NCBI GenBank assembly: GCA_023389195.1
Contig: JAEWET010000042.1
Location: forward strand, 1 to 64,000
DNA length: 64,000 nt
Direction: 5' to 3'
DNA from: Aliihoeflea sp023389195
Lineage (GTDB): Bacteria; Pseudomonadota; Alphaproteobacteria; Rhizobiales; Rhizobiaceae
Position numbers and translations under genes: made by a program. Of this stretch, positions 25,474-34,180 are shown piece by piece. How positions within the stretch are numbered: position 1 is the first letter of the stretch; each line of letters starts with the position of its first letter. The notes under the pieces are model-generated. The model did not search any database, was not told the origin of the DNA, and worked only from the letters and a program-made list of their open reading frames with translations.

Positions 25474-28164
25474 ATGGGCGGGCTTTCGGACCAGAAAAGC
25501 AATCGCAGGGGGTTGCGGCGGATACGCGCCAGCCACCTGCACCTGCTGCTCGCCACCATCGTCGTAGTCGCCGCCGCGATCTTCGCCCTTCACCAGAACC
25601 AGAATGTCTTCGACCAGAAGCTGCGCTCGGACGTGCTCTCCAAGGCAAGCCTCGTGCGCGCCAAGCTGGAAGGCTCGATCAACGCCAACATCCAGCTCGT
25701 GCGCGGCCTCGTCGCCTCGATCGAAACCAATCCGCAAATCGAACAGGCCGAGTTTTCCGAACTGGTCGGCAGTCTCCTGACGCAGGAACTGCAGATCCGC
25801 CACATCGCCGCAGCGCCGGATCTCGTGGTCAAGCTGATCCATCCGATCGAGGGCAATGAACGGGCAGTCGGGCTCGACTACCGGACGAGCGAATCGCAGC
25901 GCGGTGCGGTCTTCCAGGCCCGCAATTCGGGCGGGCTGGTGCTCGCCGGTCCCGTCGACCTGGTTCAGGGCGGACAGGGCTTCATCGGCCGCTTCCCCGT
26001 CTTCTCGCGCAATGCGATGGGCGTACGCGAGTTCTGGGGCATCGTCTCGGCGATCGTCGACGTGGAACAGCTCTACCGCCAGAGCGGCCTTCTCGACGAC
26101 GACCTCGCCATCGAGATCGCCATCGTGGGCCGCAATGCGGCCGGCGGGCGCGGCGACCGCTTCTTCGGGCCCGCCTCGATCCTCGCCGACGACCCGGTGA
26201 CCGTCGACGTGCTCCTGCCTTCGGGCACATGGCAGATCGCCGCCCGGCCGAAGGGCGGCTGGGACCAGCCGATCCCCGGCCGCGGGCAGCTCTATGCCTG
26301 GCTGATCGCCGCCGCCCTTCTGGTGCTCGGCCCGACCTTCATCATGGGCCGCCTGATGGACGAGCGCCAGCGCAACATCGCCGACATGCGCGAGCGCAAG
26401 CTGGAACTCGAGCGCCTGTCGCGCCGGCTGCGCCTCGCCGTCCAGGCCTCGCGGATCGGCATCTGGGAGATGGACGTCCAGAACGGCGAACTCATCTGGG
26501 ATGACCGGATGAACGAGCTCTACGGCTATCCGCAAGATGCCGGCATCCGCAACTATCCCTTCTGGGCACGCCGCCTGCATCCCGACGACAAGGTGCGCGC
26601 GGAGGCAGACTTCTCCGCCGCCATGCGCGAGACCGGCCGCTACCACTCCGACTACCGCCTGATCCTCGACGACGGATCGATCCGCCACGTTCGCGCCATC
26701 GGTTCGGTCTTCCAGGACGAGACCGCGCCACCGCGCATCGTGGGCGTCAACTGGGACGTGACCGAGGATGTCGAGCGGGCCGAGGCGCTGAACATGGCGG
26801 TCCTCCTTTCGGAGGCACGCAACGCCGAGCTGGAATCGATCCGCGAACGGATCGAGTTCAATGCCCTGCACGATTCGCTCACCGGCCTTCCCAACCGGCG
26901 CTATCTCGACGAGACGATCGCCGAACATGCGAAGGCCTTCGCCGAAGGCCGGGAGGTGGCGGCGATCCTGCAGATCGACCTCGACCGCTTCAAGGAAATC
27001 AACGACACGCTCGGCCATGCGGCCGGCGACGCGATGCTCGTTCATGCCGCCAACGTCCTGCGCCAGGCGGTATGGCCGACCGACTTCGTGGCACGTGTCG
27101 GCGGCGACGAATTCGTCGTCGTGCGCCGGGCGCGCAATGCCGCGCTGCTTTCGGCGGAGAGTCTTGCCGATCTGGCCGCCACGATCATCGTCAAGCTTCA
27201 GGAACCGACGCTCTATGAAGAGCACGAATGTCGCATCGGCGGCTCGGTCGGCATCGCGGCCGATACCGACACGATCGCCGACGCGACCCGCCTTCTCGTC
27301 AATGCCGACATCGCGCTCTACCGGGCCAAGCGGAATGGACGCAACTGCTTCCAGTTCTTTTCCGAGGAACTGCAGGCCGAGATCATCACCACCAAGCAGA
27401 TCGCCGACGACATCCGCTCGGGCCTCGAACGCGGCGAGTTCGTGCCTCACTACCAGCCGCAATTCGACGCCCAGACCTTCGAGATCATCGGCGTCGAGGC
27501 GCTGGCGCGCTGGGAACACCCGCAAAAGGGACTGCTCGGCCCGGCCTATTTCCTGAAGGTCGCCGAGGAGCTCGACGTCGTGCAGGAGATCGACAGCCGG
27601 ATGCTGGAGGCGACCGTCGCGCAGCTCGGCGTGTGGGAGTTGCAAGGCCTGCGCGTGCCGCAGGCCTCGGTCAACGTGTCGGCGCGACGTCTCCACAATG
27701 CGGACCTGCTCGCGGGCCTGCGCAAGATGCAGATCGAACCGCGGCGGATCGCCTTCGAACTGGTGGAATCGATCTTCCTCGACGAGCATGACGACCGGCT
27801 GATGGCGCATGTCGACGAACTGAAATCGATCGGCATCGACGTCGAGATCGACGATTTCGGCACCGGCTACGCCTCGATCGTCTCGCTGTTGAAGCTGAAG
27901 CCGCAGCGGCTGAAGATCGACCGGCAGCTCGTCCAGCCGATCGTCGGCTCGCTCGCCCAGCGCCAGCTTCTCGGCTCGATCATCGAGATGGGCCACTCGC
28001 TCGGCATCCAGGTGCTGGCCGAAGGCGTCGAGACGATGGAGCACGCCCACATCCTCCAGCGCCTCGGCTGCGACGCGCTGCAGGGCTATGCGTTGGCAAG
28101 GCCGATGCCCGCCCGCGAACTCATCGGCTTCGCCAATGAGCGCCGGTTGAGGAAAGCGTCCTAG
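25474..28164 (+). CDS. Membrane sensor with CHASE-like, PAS, GGDEF and EAL domains (c-di-GMP turnover)
   Basis: An 896-residue inner-membrane signalling protein. TM1 is at about residues 20-40 and TM2 at about 272-290, enclosing a periplasmic CHASE-type sensor (IRHIAAAPDLVVKLIHP, GFIGRFPVF). A PAS domain with PAC end follows (about 325-430), then GGDEF and EAL. The GGDEF motif is intact at 543-547 and the EAL motif at 675-677, with DDFGTGYAS and EGVET also intact, so both cyclase and phosphodiesterase activity are possible. The inhibitory RxxD site five residues before GGDEF is replaced by WPTD. No functional partner is adjacent. Its stop codon shares the palindrome CTAG with the convergent soxG stop. 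Confidence 0.9.
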   Translation: MGGLSDQKSNRRGLRRIRASHLHLLLATIVVVAAAIFALHQNQNVFDQKLRSDVLSKASLVRAKLEGSINANIQLVRGLVASIETNPQIEQAEFSELVGSLLTQELQIRHIAAAPDLVVKLIHPIEGNERAVGLDYRTSESQRGAVFQARNSGGLVLAGPVDLVQGGQGFIGRFPVFSRNAMGVREFWGIVSAIVDVEQLYRQSGLLDDDLAIEIAIVGRNAAGGRGDRFFGPASILADDPVTVDVLLPSGTWQIAARPKGGWDQPIPGRGQLYAWLIAAALLVLGPTFIMGRLMDERQRNIADMRERKLELERLSRRLRLAVQASRIGIWEMDVQNGELIWDDRMNELYGYPQDAGIRNYPFWARRLHPDDKVRAEADFSAAMRETGRYHSDYRLILDDGSIRHVRAIGSVFQDETAPPRIVGVNWDVTEDVERAEALNMAVLLSEARNAELESIRERIEFNALHDSLTGLPNRRYLDETIAEHAKAFAEGREVAAILQIDLDRFKEINDTLGHAAGDAMLVHAANVLRQAVWPTDFVARVGGDEFVVVRRARNAALLSAESLADLAATIIVKLQEPTLYEEHECRIGGSVGIAADTDTIADATRLLVNADIALYRAKRNGRNCFQFFSEELQAEIITTKQIADDIRSGLERGEFVPHYQPQFDAQTFEIIGVEALARWEHPQKGLLGPAYFLKVAEELDVVQEIDSRMLEATVAQLGVWELQGLRVPQASVNVSARRLHNADLLAGLRKMQIEPRRIAFELVESIFLDEHDDRLMAHVDELKSIGIDVEIDDFGTGYASIVSLLKLKPQRLKIDRQLVQPIVGSLAQRQLLGSIIEMGHSLGIQVLAEGVETMEHAHILQRLGCDALQGYALARPMPARELIGFANERRLRKAS

Positions 28165-28712
28165 GCGTCGCGCGCGGCTTCCGTGAGGAAGGTGAACGCG
28201 TAGTCGGCAAAGGACCGCCAGCACTCGACGTGGAATTCGTCGTCCCCGGTGCGGAAAAGCACGATCTCGATCTTGTGCAGGATGGTGCGCGAGGCGGCGC
28301 CTGCCGGGAAGGCGGCGAGCGAGAGATCCTGCGGGCAGCCGGCATTGATGGCTGTAGCTGCGCCCTTGCCCGAAACGACGAAGGCAGCGTTGCGGTGCGA
28401 GACGTCGACGGCGGAATGGAAGGCGGTGACGGGCTTCACGAGCGCGGCGAGGTCCGCGCCGGTCTCGTCGATGACGAGCCATTCGTCCGGGCCGAGCCAG
28501 AGCGCGTGGCGCGCGCTGGACGATGCCGAGGTCTTGGGTTTTGTCGGGAGCGCGAGGCCGAGCGCGGATGAAAGCGCGGCGACGCTTTCGGATGGCGCGC
28601 GCAGTGACAGGCGCGATGCCGGCGGTGCGACGGTGACGGTGGCGTTGGACGCGGCGGTCTGGCGGCCGGCGAGGATGGGGCGGCGGGTGGCTTGAGAAGC
28701 TGTCATGGTCAT
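28161..28712 (-). CDS. soxG: Sarcosine oxidase gamma subunit
   Basis: A 183-residue SoxG-type subunit of heterotetrameric sarcosine oxidase, resembling a degenerate GcvT-like fold: LWLGPDEWLVID, VDVSHRNAAFVVSG and a C-terminal segment ending SFADYAFTFLTEAA. It helps assemble the alpha/beta/delta core that oxidatively demethylates sarcosine to glycine. Distal gene of the leftward soxBDAG operon, but separated from soxA by about 186 bases holding a palindromic repeat. The start may be ATG 28712 or 28706 (tandem MTMT). Confidence 0.85.
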   Translation of the reverse strand: MTMTASQATRRPILAGRQTAASNATVTVAPPASRLSLRAPSESVAALSSALGLALPTKPKTSASSSARHALWLGPDEWLVIDETGADLAALVKPVTAFHSAVDVSHRNAAFVVSGKGAATAINAGCPQDLSLAAFPAGAASRTILHKIEIVLFRTGDDEFHVECWRSFADYAFTFLTEAARDA

Positions 28713-28760
28713 GCCCTGAATCTTGCCGCAGCGAAATCATTGGAAGGAAGCGCTCTACGT

Positions 28761-28876
28761 TGCCCCCCTCTGTCCTGCCGGACATCTCCCCCGCAAGGAG
28801 GGAGATCACGCACGGCGAGAACGAGATTGATCTCCCCCCTCGCGGGGGAGATGGGCGGCAGCCCAGAGGGGGGCGC
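28761..28876. repeat. Palindromic intergenic repeat of a second type, between soxA and soxG
   Basis: About 116 bases with outer arms GCCCCCCTCTG and CAGAGGGGGGC and inner arms GATCTCCC/CATCTCCC against GGGAGAT. It resembles the rhizobial short mosaic-type palindromes and differs in core sequence from the copies at 2-134, 2642-2773 and 14314-14446. It interrupts the sox operon just before its last gene. Confidence 0.8.
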
Positions 28877-28898
28877 GACGGAGCGCGACATTTCCACC

Positions 28899-31877
28899 CT
28901 AACCATTCAACCGCTCCCCGCTTTCGTCGAAGAACACCGTCCCCGTGACCTCCACCTCGATCACCCTCCCCGGCATCGGCACGAACAACCGCTGGCCGAT
29001 CTTCTCGCGGCCATCGACCACCAGCGCCAGCGCGATGGAGCGGCCGCAATTGGGGGACCAGTAGCTCGAGGTGACGTGGCCGATCATCTTCATCGGGATC
29101 GGCTGGTCGGGGGTGGCGACGATCTGCGCGCCTTCTTCCAGAACCACGTTCGGATCGACGGTCTTGAGGCCCACGAGCTGCTTGCGGCCGGCGCCGACGA
29201 GGTCGGGCCGCTTGAGCCCGCGGATGCCGACGAAGTCGGTCTTCTTCTTGCCGATCGCCCAGTCGAGCCCGGCATCCTGCGGGGTCACGGTGCCGTCTGT
29301 TTCCTGGCCGACGATGATGTAGCCCTTTTCGGCGCGCAGGACGTGCATCGTCTCGGTGCCGTAGAGACAGGCGCCGTGTTTCTGCGCCTCGGCCCAGACG
29401 GCCTCCATCACCGCCTCGCCGAAATCGGCCGGCACGTTGATCTCGAAGCCGCGCTCGCCGGTGAACGACATGCGGAAAAGCCGGGTCGGCACGCCGCAGA
29501 TCGTGCCCTCGCGCACCGACATGTGCGGCATGGCGGCGTCGGAGATGTCGATGCCCGCGACGAGCGGTGCGATGATGTCGCGGCTCTTCGGCCCCTGCAC
29601 GGCGATGACCGCCCACTGCTCGGAGGTCGAGGTGAGGTACACCTTGAGATGCGGGAACTCGGTCTGGAGGTAGTCCTCCATGTGGTTCATGACGCGCGCC
29701 GCGCCACCGGTCGTGGTGGTGACGTGGAAGCGGTCTTCGGCGAGACGGCCGACGACGCCGTCGTCGTAGATGAAGCCGTCCTCGCGCAGCATGATGCCAT
29801 AGCGGCAGCGGCCGGGCTCGAGCTTTGCCCACGGGTTCGTGTAGAGGAGTTCCATGAACTGGGCGGCGTCCGGCCCGACGACTTCGATCTTGCCGAGGGT
29901 CGAGGCGTCGAAGATGCCGGCCGACTGTCGCACGGTCTTCGCTTCGCGCGCGACGGCCTGATGCATGTCCTCGCCCGCCTGCGGGAAGAACCAGGCGCGC
30001 TTCCACTGGCCGACATCCTCGAACACCGCGCCACGGCTTTCGGCAAAGCCGTGCATGGCGGTGCGGCGCGTCGGGTCGAACAGGCTGCCGCGCGAATGGC
30101 CGACGATGGCGCCGAAGGTGACCGGCGTATAGGGCGCGCGGAAGGTGGTGAGGCCGACCTGCGGGATCGGCTTGCCAAGCACTTCAGCGGCGATGGCAAG
30201 GCCGTGCATGTTTGACGTCTTGCCCTGGTCGGTCGCCATGCCGTTGGTGGTGAAGCGCTTGACGTGTTCGATGGAGCGCATGCCTTCGCGAACCGCGAGC
30301 CGGATGTCCTTGGCGGTGACGTCGTTCTGGAAATCGACGAAGGCCTTGACGGTGGTGTCGGCCTCCGCACCCGGGCCGGTGCCGAGAAAGTTGCCGGTCC
30401 ACTTTTCGGAGGTCGAGGTGGCGGGCCGATTGCCCTTCGACCCCTTCGTCGCCTTTTCGCCCGCGTCATAGGCCTCGTCGATAACGGCCTGCAGCGTGTC
30501 CGTGCCGTTGCAGGCGCCGACGGAGACGCAGTCCTGCGCATATTGGCCGGGCAGGAAGCGCTGCGTCGCCTCGTCGAACGCGACCTTGCCGCGCGACTGC
30601 GAGAAGAGATGGACGGACGGCGTCCAGCCAGACGACATCAAAAGGGCATCGACCGGGATGACGCGCGTGGTGCCGCCCGATTTCAGCGCGACGGCCATGG
30701 AGGAGACGCGCAGCTTGCCGCCGGTCCTCGTCACCGCGTGGCCTGTGAGGACTTCGATGCCGAGCCCCCTCGCCTCATCGATCGCCGGTCCGTGCGGGTC
30801 GTCGCGGATGTCGACGATGGCAGCGATGGAAACGCCGGCCTTCTTGAGGTCGATGGCGGCGGCATAGGCGGAATCGGTTGCGGTGTAGACGCCGACATTC
30901 TCGCCGACGGCAACGCCGTAATGATTGAGGAAGGTGCGCGCGGCCGACGCCAGCATGATGCCCGGCCGGTCGTTGTCGGCGAAGACCATGTGCCGCTCGA
31001 TCGTGCCGGTGGCGATGACCACCTTTGCGGCGCGCACCTGCCACAGGCGTTCGCGCGGCAAGTCCTTGCCGGGATTGGCGAGATGATCGGTGACGCGCTC
31101 GACGAGGCCGACGAGATTCTGCGCGTAATAGCCGAAGGCGGTGGTGCGCGGCAGGACGCGGACATTGTCCATGGCCTTGAGTTTCGAGAGGCTAAACTGC
31201 GCCCAGTCCCATCCGCCCATGCCGTCGATCTCGGCGCCCGTCTCGAAGCGCAGTGCGCCGCCGAATTCGGCCTGCTCGTCCGCAAGGATGATACGCGCCC
31301 CGCTGGATGCCGCCGCGAGCGCCGCCGCGATGCCGGCCGCGCCGCCGCCGAGCACCAGCACGTCGCAATGTGCGTAGAGCGACGAATAGTGATCCGGGTC
31401 CGGCTGGTCCGGCGCGACGCCGAGGCCGGCCGCGCGGCGGATGAACGGCTCGTAGACCTTGTCCCACGCCGCCTTCGGCCACATGAAGGTCTTGTAGTAG
31501 AAGCCGGCCGAGAACATCGGCGAGCCGAGATCGTTGGCCTCGCCGATGTCGAAGGCGAGGGAGGGCCAGCGGTTCTGCGAGACGGCGGCAAGGCCATCGT
31601 AGATTTCCTGCACCGTGGCGCGGACATTGGGCGTCTTGCGCGCAGCATCGCGGTGGATGCCGACGAGCGCGTTCGGCTCCTCGGCGCCGGCCGACAGAAA
31701 CCCGCGCGGGCGATGGTATTTGAAGGAACGGCCGACGAGATGGACGCCGTTTGCAAGGAGCGCGGAGGCGAGCGTGTCGCCCTGGAGGCCCTGATAGGGC
31801 TTGCCGTCGAAGGAGAAGCGTGCGGTGCGCGCGGGCGTGAGGCGGCCGGTGCCGGCGATACGGAAGGTTTCGGTCAT
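28899..31877 (-). CDS. soxA: Sarcosine oxidase alpha subunit
   Basis: A 992-residue SoxA chain, full length. It starts with a ferredoxin-like/NAD-binding region (FSFDGKPYQGLQGDTLASAL, residues about 18-40), a dinucleotide-binding fold with LGGGAAGIAAALAAASSGA near residue 170, and a C-terminal GcvT/aminomethyltransferase domain (about 600-980) that binds tetrahydrofolate. The complex converts sarcosine to glycine plus 5,10-methylene-THF and hydrogen peroxide. The ATG at 31877 overlaps the soxD stop (ATGA), fixing the start; the apparent 1200-residue frame from 32501 runs antisense through soxB. Confidence 0.93.
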   Translation of the reverse strand: MTETFRIAGTGRLTPARTARFSFDGKPYQGLQGDTLASALLANGVHLVGRSFKYHRPRGFLSAGAEEPNALVGIHRDAARKTPNVRATVQEIYDGLAAVSQNRWPSLAFDIGEANDLGSPMFSAGFYYKTFMWPKAAWDKVYEPFIRRAAGLGVAPDQPDPDHYSSLYAHCDVLVLGGGAAGIAAALAAASSGARIILADEQAEFGGALRFETGAEIDGMGGWDWAQFSLSKLKAMDNVRVLPRTTAFGYYAQNLVGLVERVTDHLANPGKDLPRERLWQVRAAKVVIATGTIERHMVFADNDRPGIMLASAARTFLNHYGVAVGENVGVYTATDSAYAAAIDLKKAGVSIAAIVDIRDDPHGPAIDEARGLGIEVLTGHAVTRTGGKLRVSSMAVALKSGGTTRVIPVDALLMSSGWTPSVHLFSQSRGKVAFDEATQRFLPGQYAQDCVSVGACNGTDTLQAVIDEAYDAGEKATKGSKGNRPATSTSEKWTGNFLGTGPGAEADTTVKAFVDFQNDVTAKDIRLAVREGMRSIEHVKRFTTNGMATDQGKTSNMHGLAIAAEVLGKPIPQVGLTTFRAPYTPVTFGAIVGHSRGSLFDPTRRTAMHGFAESRGAVFEDVGQWKRAWFFPQAGEDMHQAVAREAKTVRQSAGIFDASTLGKIEVVGPDAAQFMELLYTNPWAKLEPGRCRYGIMLREDGFIYDDGVVGRLAEDRFHVTTTTGGAARVMNHMEDYLQTEFPHLKVYLTSTSEQWAVIAVQGPKSRDIIAPLVAGIDISDAAMPHMSVREGTICGVPTRLFRMSFTGERGFEINVPADFGEAVMEAVWAEAQKHGACLYGTETMHVLRAEKGYIIVGQETDGTVTPQDAGLDWAIGKKKTDFVGIRGLKRPDLVGAGRKQLVGLKTVDPNVVLEEGAQIVATPDQPIPMKMIGHVTSSYWSPNCGRSIALALVVDGREKIGQRLFVPMPGRVIEVEVTGTVFFDESGERLNG

Positions 31878-32245
31878 CGTGCGCCCGTGTCGTTGGCAGG
31901 CATGTCCACATTCATCTCGGCCGGCTCGCGATTGGCCCAGGCGGCCGGGCCGGACGGCGCCATCAGCGTGATTTCCGGCTTCGGCTCGCCGGCCTTGTAG
32001 GTCAGGTGGAACTTGTCCGTGACCGTATCGCGGGCAGCGTTGAAGAAGCGGCCGCAGCCGTGGACGTGGCGCCAGCGCTCGAAGATCAGTCCCTTGGGGT
32101 TCTGGCGGATGAAGAAGAACTTCTCGAACTCGTCGTCGCTGAGTTCGCCCATCTCGGTCGAGCGCACGATGTGCGCCTCGCCGGCATGGCGGAATTCGAG
32201 CTCGGGACGCTCTTCCTCGCAATAGGGGCAGCGGATAAGAAGCAT
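31874..32245 (-). CDS. soxD: Sarcosine oxidase delta subunit
   Basis: A 123-residue zinc-containing SoxD subunit. The metal-binding segment is CPYCEEERPELEF near the N-terminus, with further Cys/His in HVHGCGRFF. About 30 residues at the C-terminus (EMNVDMPANDTG) are a weakly conserved tail. It lies 9 bases after soxB and is coupled to soxA by a 4-base overlap. Length is slightly above the usual 90-100 residues because of this tail. Confidence 0.92.
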   Translation of the reverse strand: MLLIRCPYCEEERPELEFRHAGEAHIVRSTEMGELSDDEFEKFFFIRQNPKGLIFERWRHVHGCGRFFNAARDTVTDKFHLTYKAGEPKPEITLMAPSGPAAWANREPAEMNVDMPANDTGAR

Positions 32246-32254
32246 GGGATATCC

Positions 32255-33508
32255 CTAGTGCGCGACGGCGGCGGCCGCCGCTTCGTCGATGAGGCGGCCG
32301 GTGCGGAAGCGTTCGAGGTTGAACGGCGCGTTGATGGGGTGCGGGTTGTCGTTGGCGATGGTGTGCGCGAAGACGTGGCCCGAACCCGGCGTCGCCTTGA
32401 ACCCGCCCGTGCCCCAGCCGCAATTGACGTAGAGCCCCGGCACCGGCGTCTTGGCGAGGATCGGCGAACGGTCGGGCGTCACATCTACGATGCCCCCCCA
32501 CGAGCGCAGCATCTTCATGCGCGTGAACATCGGAAACATCTCGCAGATCGCGTCGAGTGTGTGGTTCAAAATGTGGAAGCCGCCGGTCTGCGAATAGGAC
32601 GTGTATTGGTCGGTGCCCGCGCCGATGACGAGCTCGCCCTTGTCGGATTGCGAAATGTAGGCGTGGACCGTGTTCGACATGACGACGCAGGGGAACACCG
32701 GCTTGACCGGCTCGGAGACGAGTGCCTGCAGCGGGTAGCTCTCAAGCGGCATCCTGACGTCGGCCATCTGCATGATGACGGAGGAATGGCCGGCCGCGAC
32801 GACGCCGACCTTCTTGGCCCCGATGAAGCCGCGCGAGGTTTCGACGCCGGTGACGTGGCCGTTCGACGAGCGGCGGATGCCGGTGACCTCACAGTTCTGG
32901 ATGATGTGGACGCCGCGATCGGCCGCGGCGCGGGCATAGCCCCAGGCGACGGCGTCGTGACGCGCCGTGCCGCCGCGGCGCTGGAGCGCGGCGCCCATGA
33001 CCGGATAGCGGGCCGACTTCGAGATGTTGAGCGGCGGGCAGAAGGCCTGCGCTTCCTCCGGCGTCAGCCATTCATTGTCGACGCCGTTGAGGCGGTTGGC
33101 GTGGATGTGGCGCTTGAAGACCTGCACGTCGTGGACGTTGTGGGCGAGCATCATGACGCCGCGCGCGGAATACATGACGTTGTAGTTCAAATCCTGGCTG
33201 AGTCCGTCCCACAGCTTCACCGCATGGTCGTAGATGCCGGCGCTTTCGTCATAGAGATAGTTCGAGCGGATGATGGTCGTGTTGCGGCCGGTATTGCCGC
33301 CGCCGAGCCAGCCCTTCTCCAGCACCGCGATGTTGGTGATGCCGTGATGCTTGGCGAGGTAGTACGCCGTCGCCAGCCCATGCCCGCCGGCGCCGACGAT
33401 GATGACGTCGTAATCCTTGCGCGGCTCGGGCGAGGACCATTGTTCTTCCCAGCCCTTGTGGCCGCGAAGCGCCTCGCGGGCGATGGCGAAGACCGAATAT
33501 TTGCGCAT
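32255..33508 (-). CDS. soxB: Sarcosine oxidase beta subunit
   Basis: A 417-residue FAD/FMN-binding SoxB subunit carrying the sarcosine-oxidising site. The dinucleotide motif VIIVGAGGHGLATAYYLA begins near residue 35, then VLEKGWLGGGNTGRNTTIIR, matching SoxB rather than monomeric oxidases. The ATG at 33508 begins MRKYSVFAIAREAL, the family's normal N-terminus; the frame out to 33790 adds unrelated residues. First gene of the soxBDAG operon. A serine/glycine gene (glyA or purU) that often accompanies this operon is not in the window. Confidence 0.92.
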   Translation of the reverse strand: MRKYSVFAIAREALRGHKGWEEQWSSPEPRKDYDVIIVGAGGHGLATAYYLAKHHGITNIAVLEKGWLGGGNTGRNTTIIRSNYLYDESAGIYDHAVKLWDGLSQDLNYNVMYSARGVMMLAHNVHDVQVFKRHIHANRLNGVDNEWLTPEEAQAFCPPLNISKSARYPVMGAALQRRGGTARHDAVAWGYARAAADRGVHIIQNCEVTGIRRSSNGHVTGVETSRGFIGAKKVGVVAAGHSSVIMQMADVRMPLESYPLQALVSEPVKPVFPCVVMSNTVHAYISQSDKGELVIGAGTDQYTSYSQTGGFHILNHTLDAICEMFPMFTRMKMLRSWGGIVDVTPDRSPILAKTPVPGLYVNCGWGTGGFKATPGSGHVFAHTIANDNPHPINAPFNLERFRTGRLIDEAAAAAVAH

Positions 33509-33810
33509 TGGGCTCGTGCCTCGCGGACGGTTGGAAAGCGCCATCAGGGAGAACCAGAATGGCGAAGCTATGACTAGCGAAAAGCGCCGATCCGCCTTGC
33601 GCTGATTGCGACTTCGATTGCCCGTTTGCGCCGCGCAGATTTGCCTGCGACGAATTGGCCGGTTGCATGCCGTCCCGGCCCTCGGCGATTTCCGCTCGAC
33701 AAGGGGTGTGGGTGGTGATATGAGCCGCACCGATCCGTGGTGCGTGCCACGGGCGCAATTCGTTGCGCTTACGAATTTAGACAGATCCACGGTAACGAAC
33801 AGGAACGCAC
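33509..33810. other. Divergent intergenic region between soxB and rpsU
   Basis: 302 bases without a convincing gene. Two perfect inverted repeats lie close to rpsU: CCGTGG-TGCGTG-CCACGG at 33735-33752 and AATTCGT-N7-ACGAATT at 33757-33777. They may be an operator for the sox operon or lie in the rpsU promoter. No confident -35/-10 pair was assigned. Confidence 0.45.
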
Positions 33811-34050
33811 GTGCAGGTACTCGTCCGCGACAACAACGTTGATCAGGCGCTCCGCGCGCTCAAGAAGAAGATGCAGCGCGAAGGTATCTTCCGCGAGATG
33901 AAGATGCGCGGCCACTACGAAAAGCCGTCCGAAAAGCGCGCCCGCGAAAAGGCCGAAGCCGTTCGCCGCGCCCGCAAGCTGGCCCGCAAGCGCGCCCAGC
34001 GCGAAGGCCTGGTCGGCGGCGGTCGCGCTCCGGCCGTCGCGGCGCGTTGA
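33811..34050 (+). CDS. rpsU: 30S ribosomal protein S21
   Basis: A 79-residue S21 protein of the small ribosomal subunit: VQVLVRDNNVDQALRALKKK at the start, KRGHYEKPSEKRAREKAEA-like segment in the middle and a basic helix (RRARKLARKRAQRE). The start is GTG at 33811 with AGGAAC upstream. The Gly/Ala-rich end (GLVGGGRAPAVAAR) is an alphaproteobacterial-type extension. Monocistronic: followed by a strong terminator at 34087-34118. Confidence 0.95.
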   Translation: MQVLVRDNNVDQALRALKKKMQREGIFREMKMRGHYEKPSEKRAREKAEAVRRARKLARKRAQREGLVGGGRAPAVAAR

Positions 34051-34086
34051 TCCGCCGCTTTTTGGTCTCTATTGCCGAATTATAAG

Positions 34087-34118
34087 AGGTGGCGCGAGCA
34101 ATCGCTGCCACCTTTTTT
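34087..34118 (+). terminator. Rho-independent terminator of rpsU
   Basis: Stem AGGTGGC plus GCGA, loop GCAA, then TCGC, a one-base bulge and GCCACCT, followed directly by six T residues. An 11-bp stem with a GNRA-like tetraloop and T-run, 36 bases after the rpsU stop. Confidence 0.9.
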
Positions 34119-34180
34119 CATTGTCCGCGTTTGACCCAACGCAGCCCTGCTTGCCAAATCCGAACCGGGGGAACCAGCCG

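Noticed and set aside
25411..30006. A 1531-residue frame on the - strand spanning the c-di-GMP gene and part of sox
   Set aside because: It combines antisense of the GGDEF-EAL gene with out-of-frame sox sequence; only the named genes show motifs.
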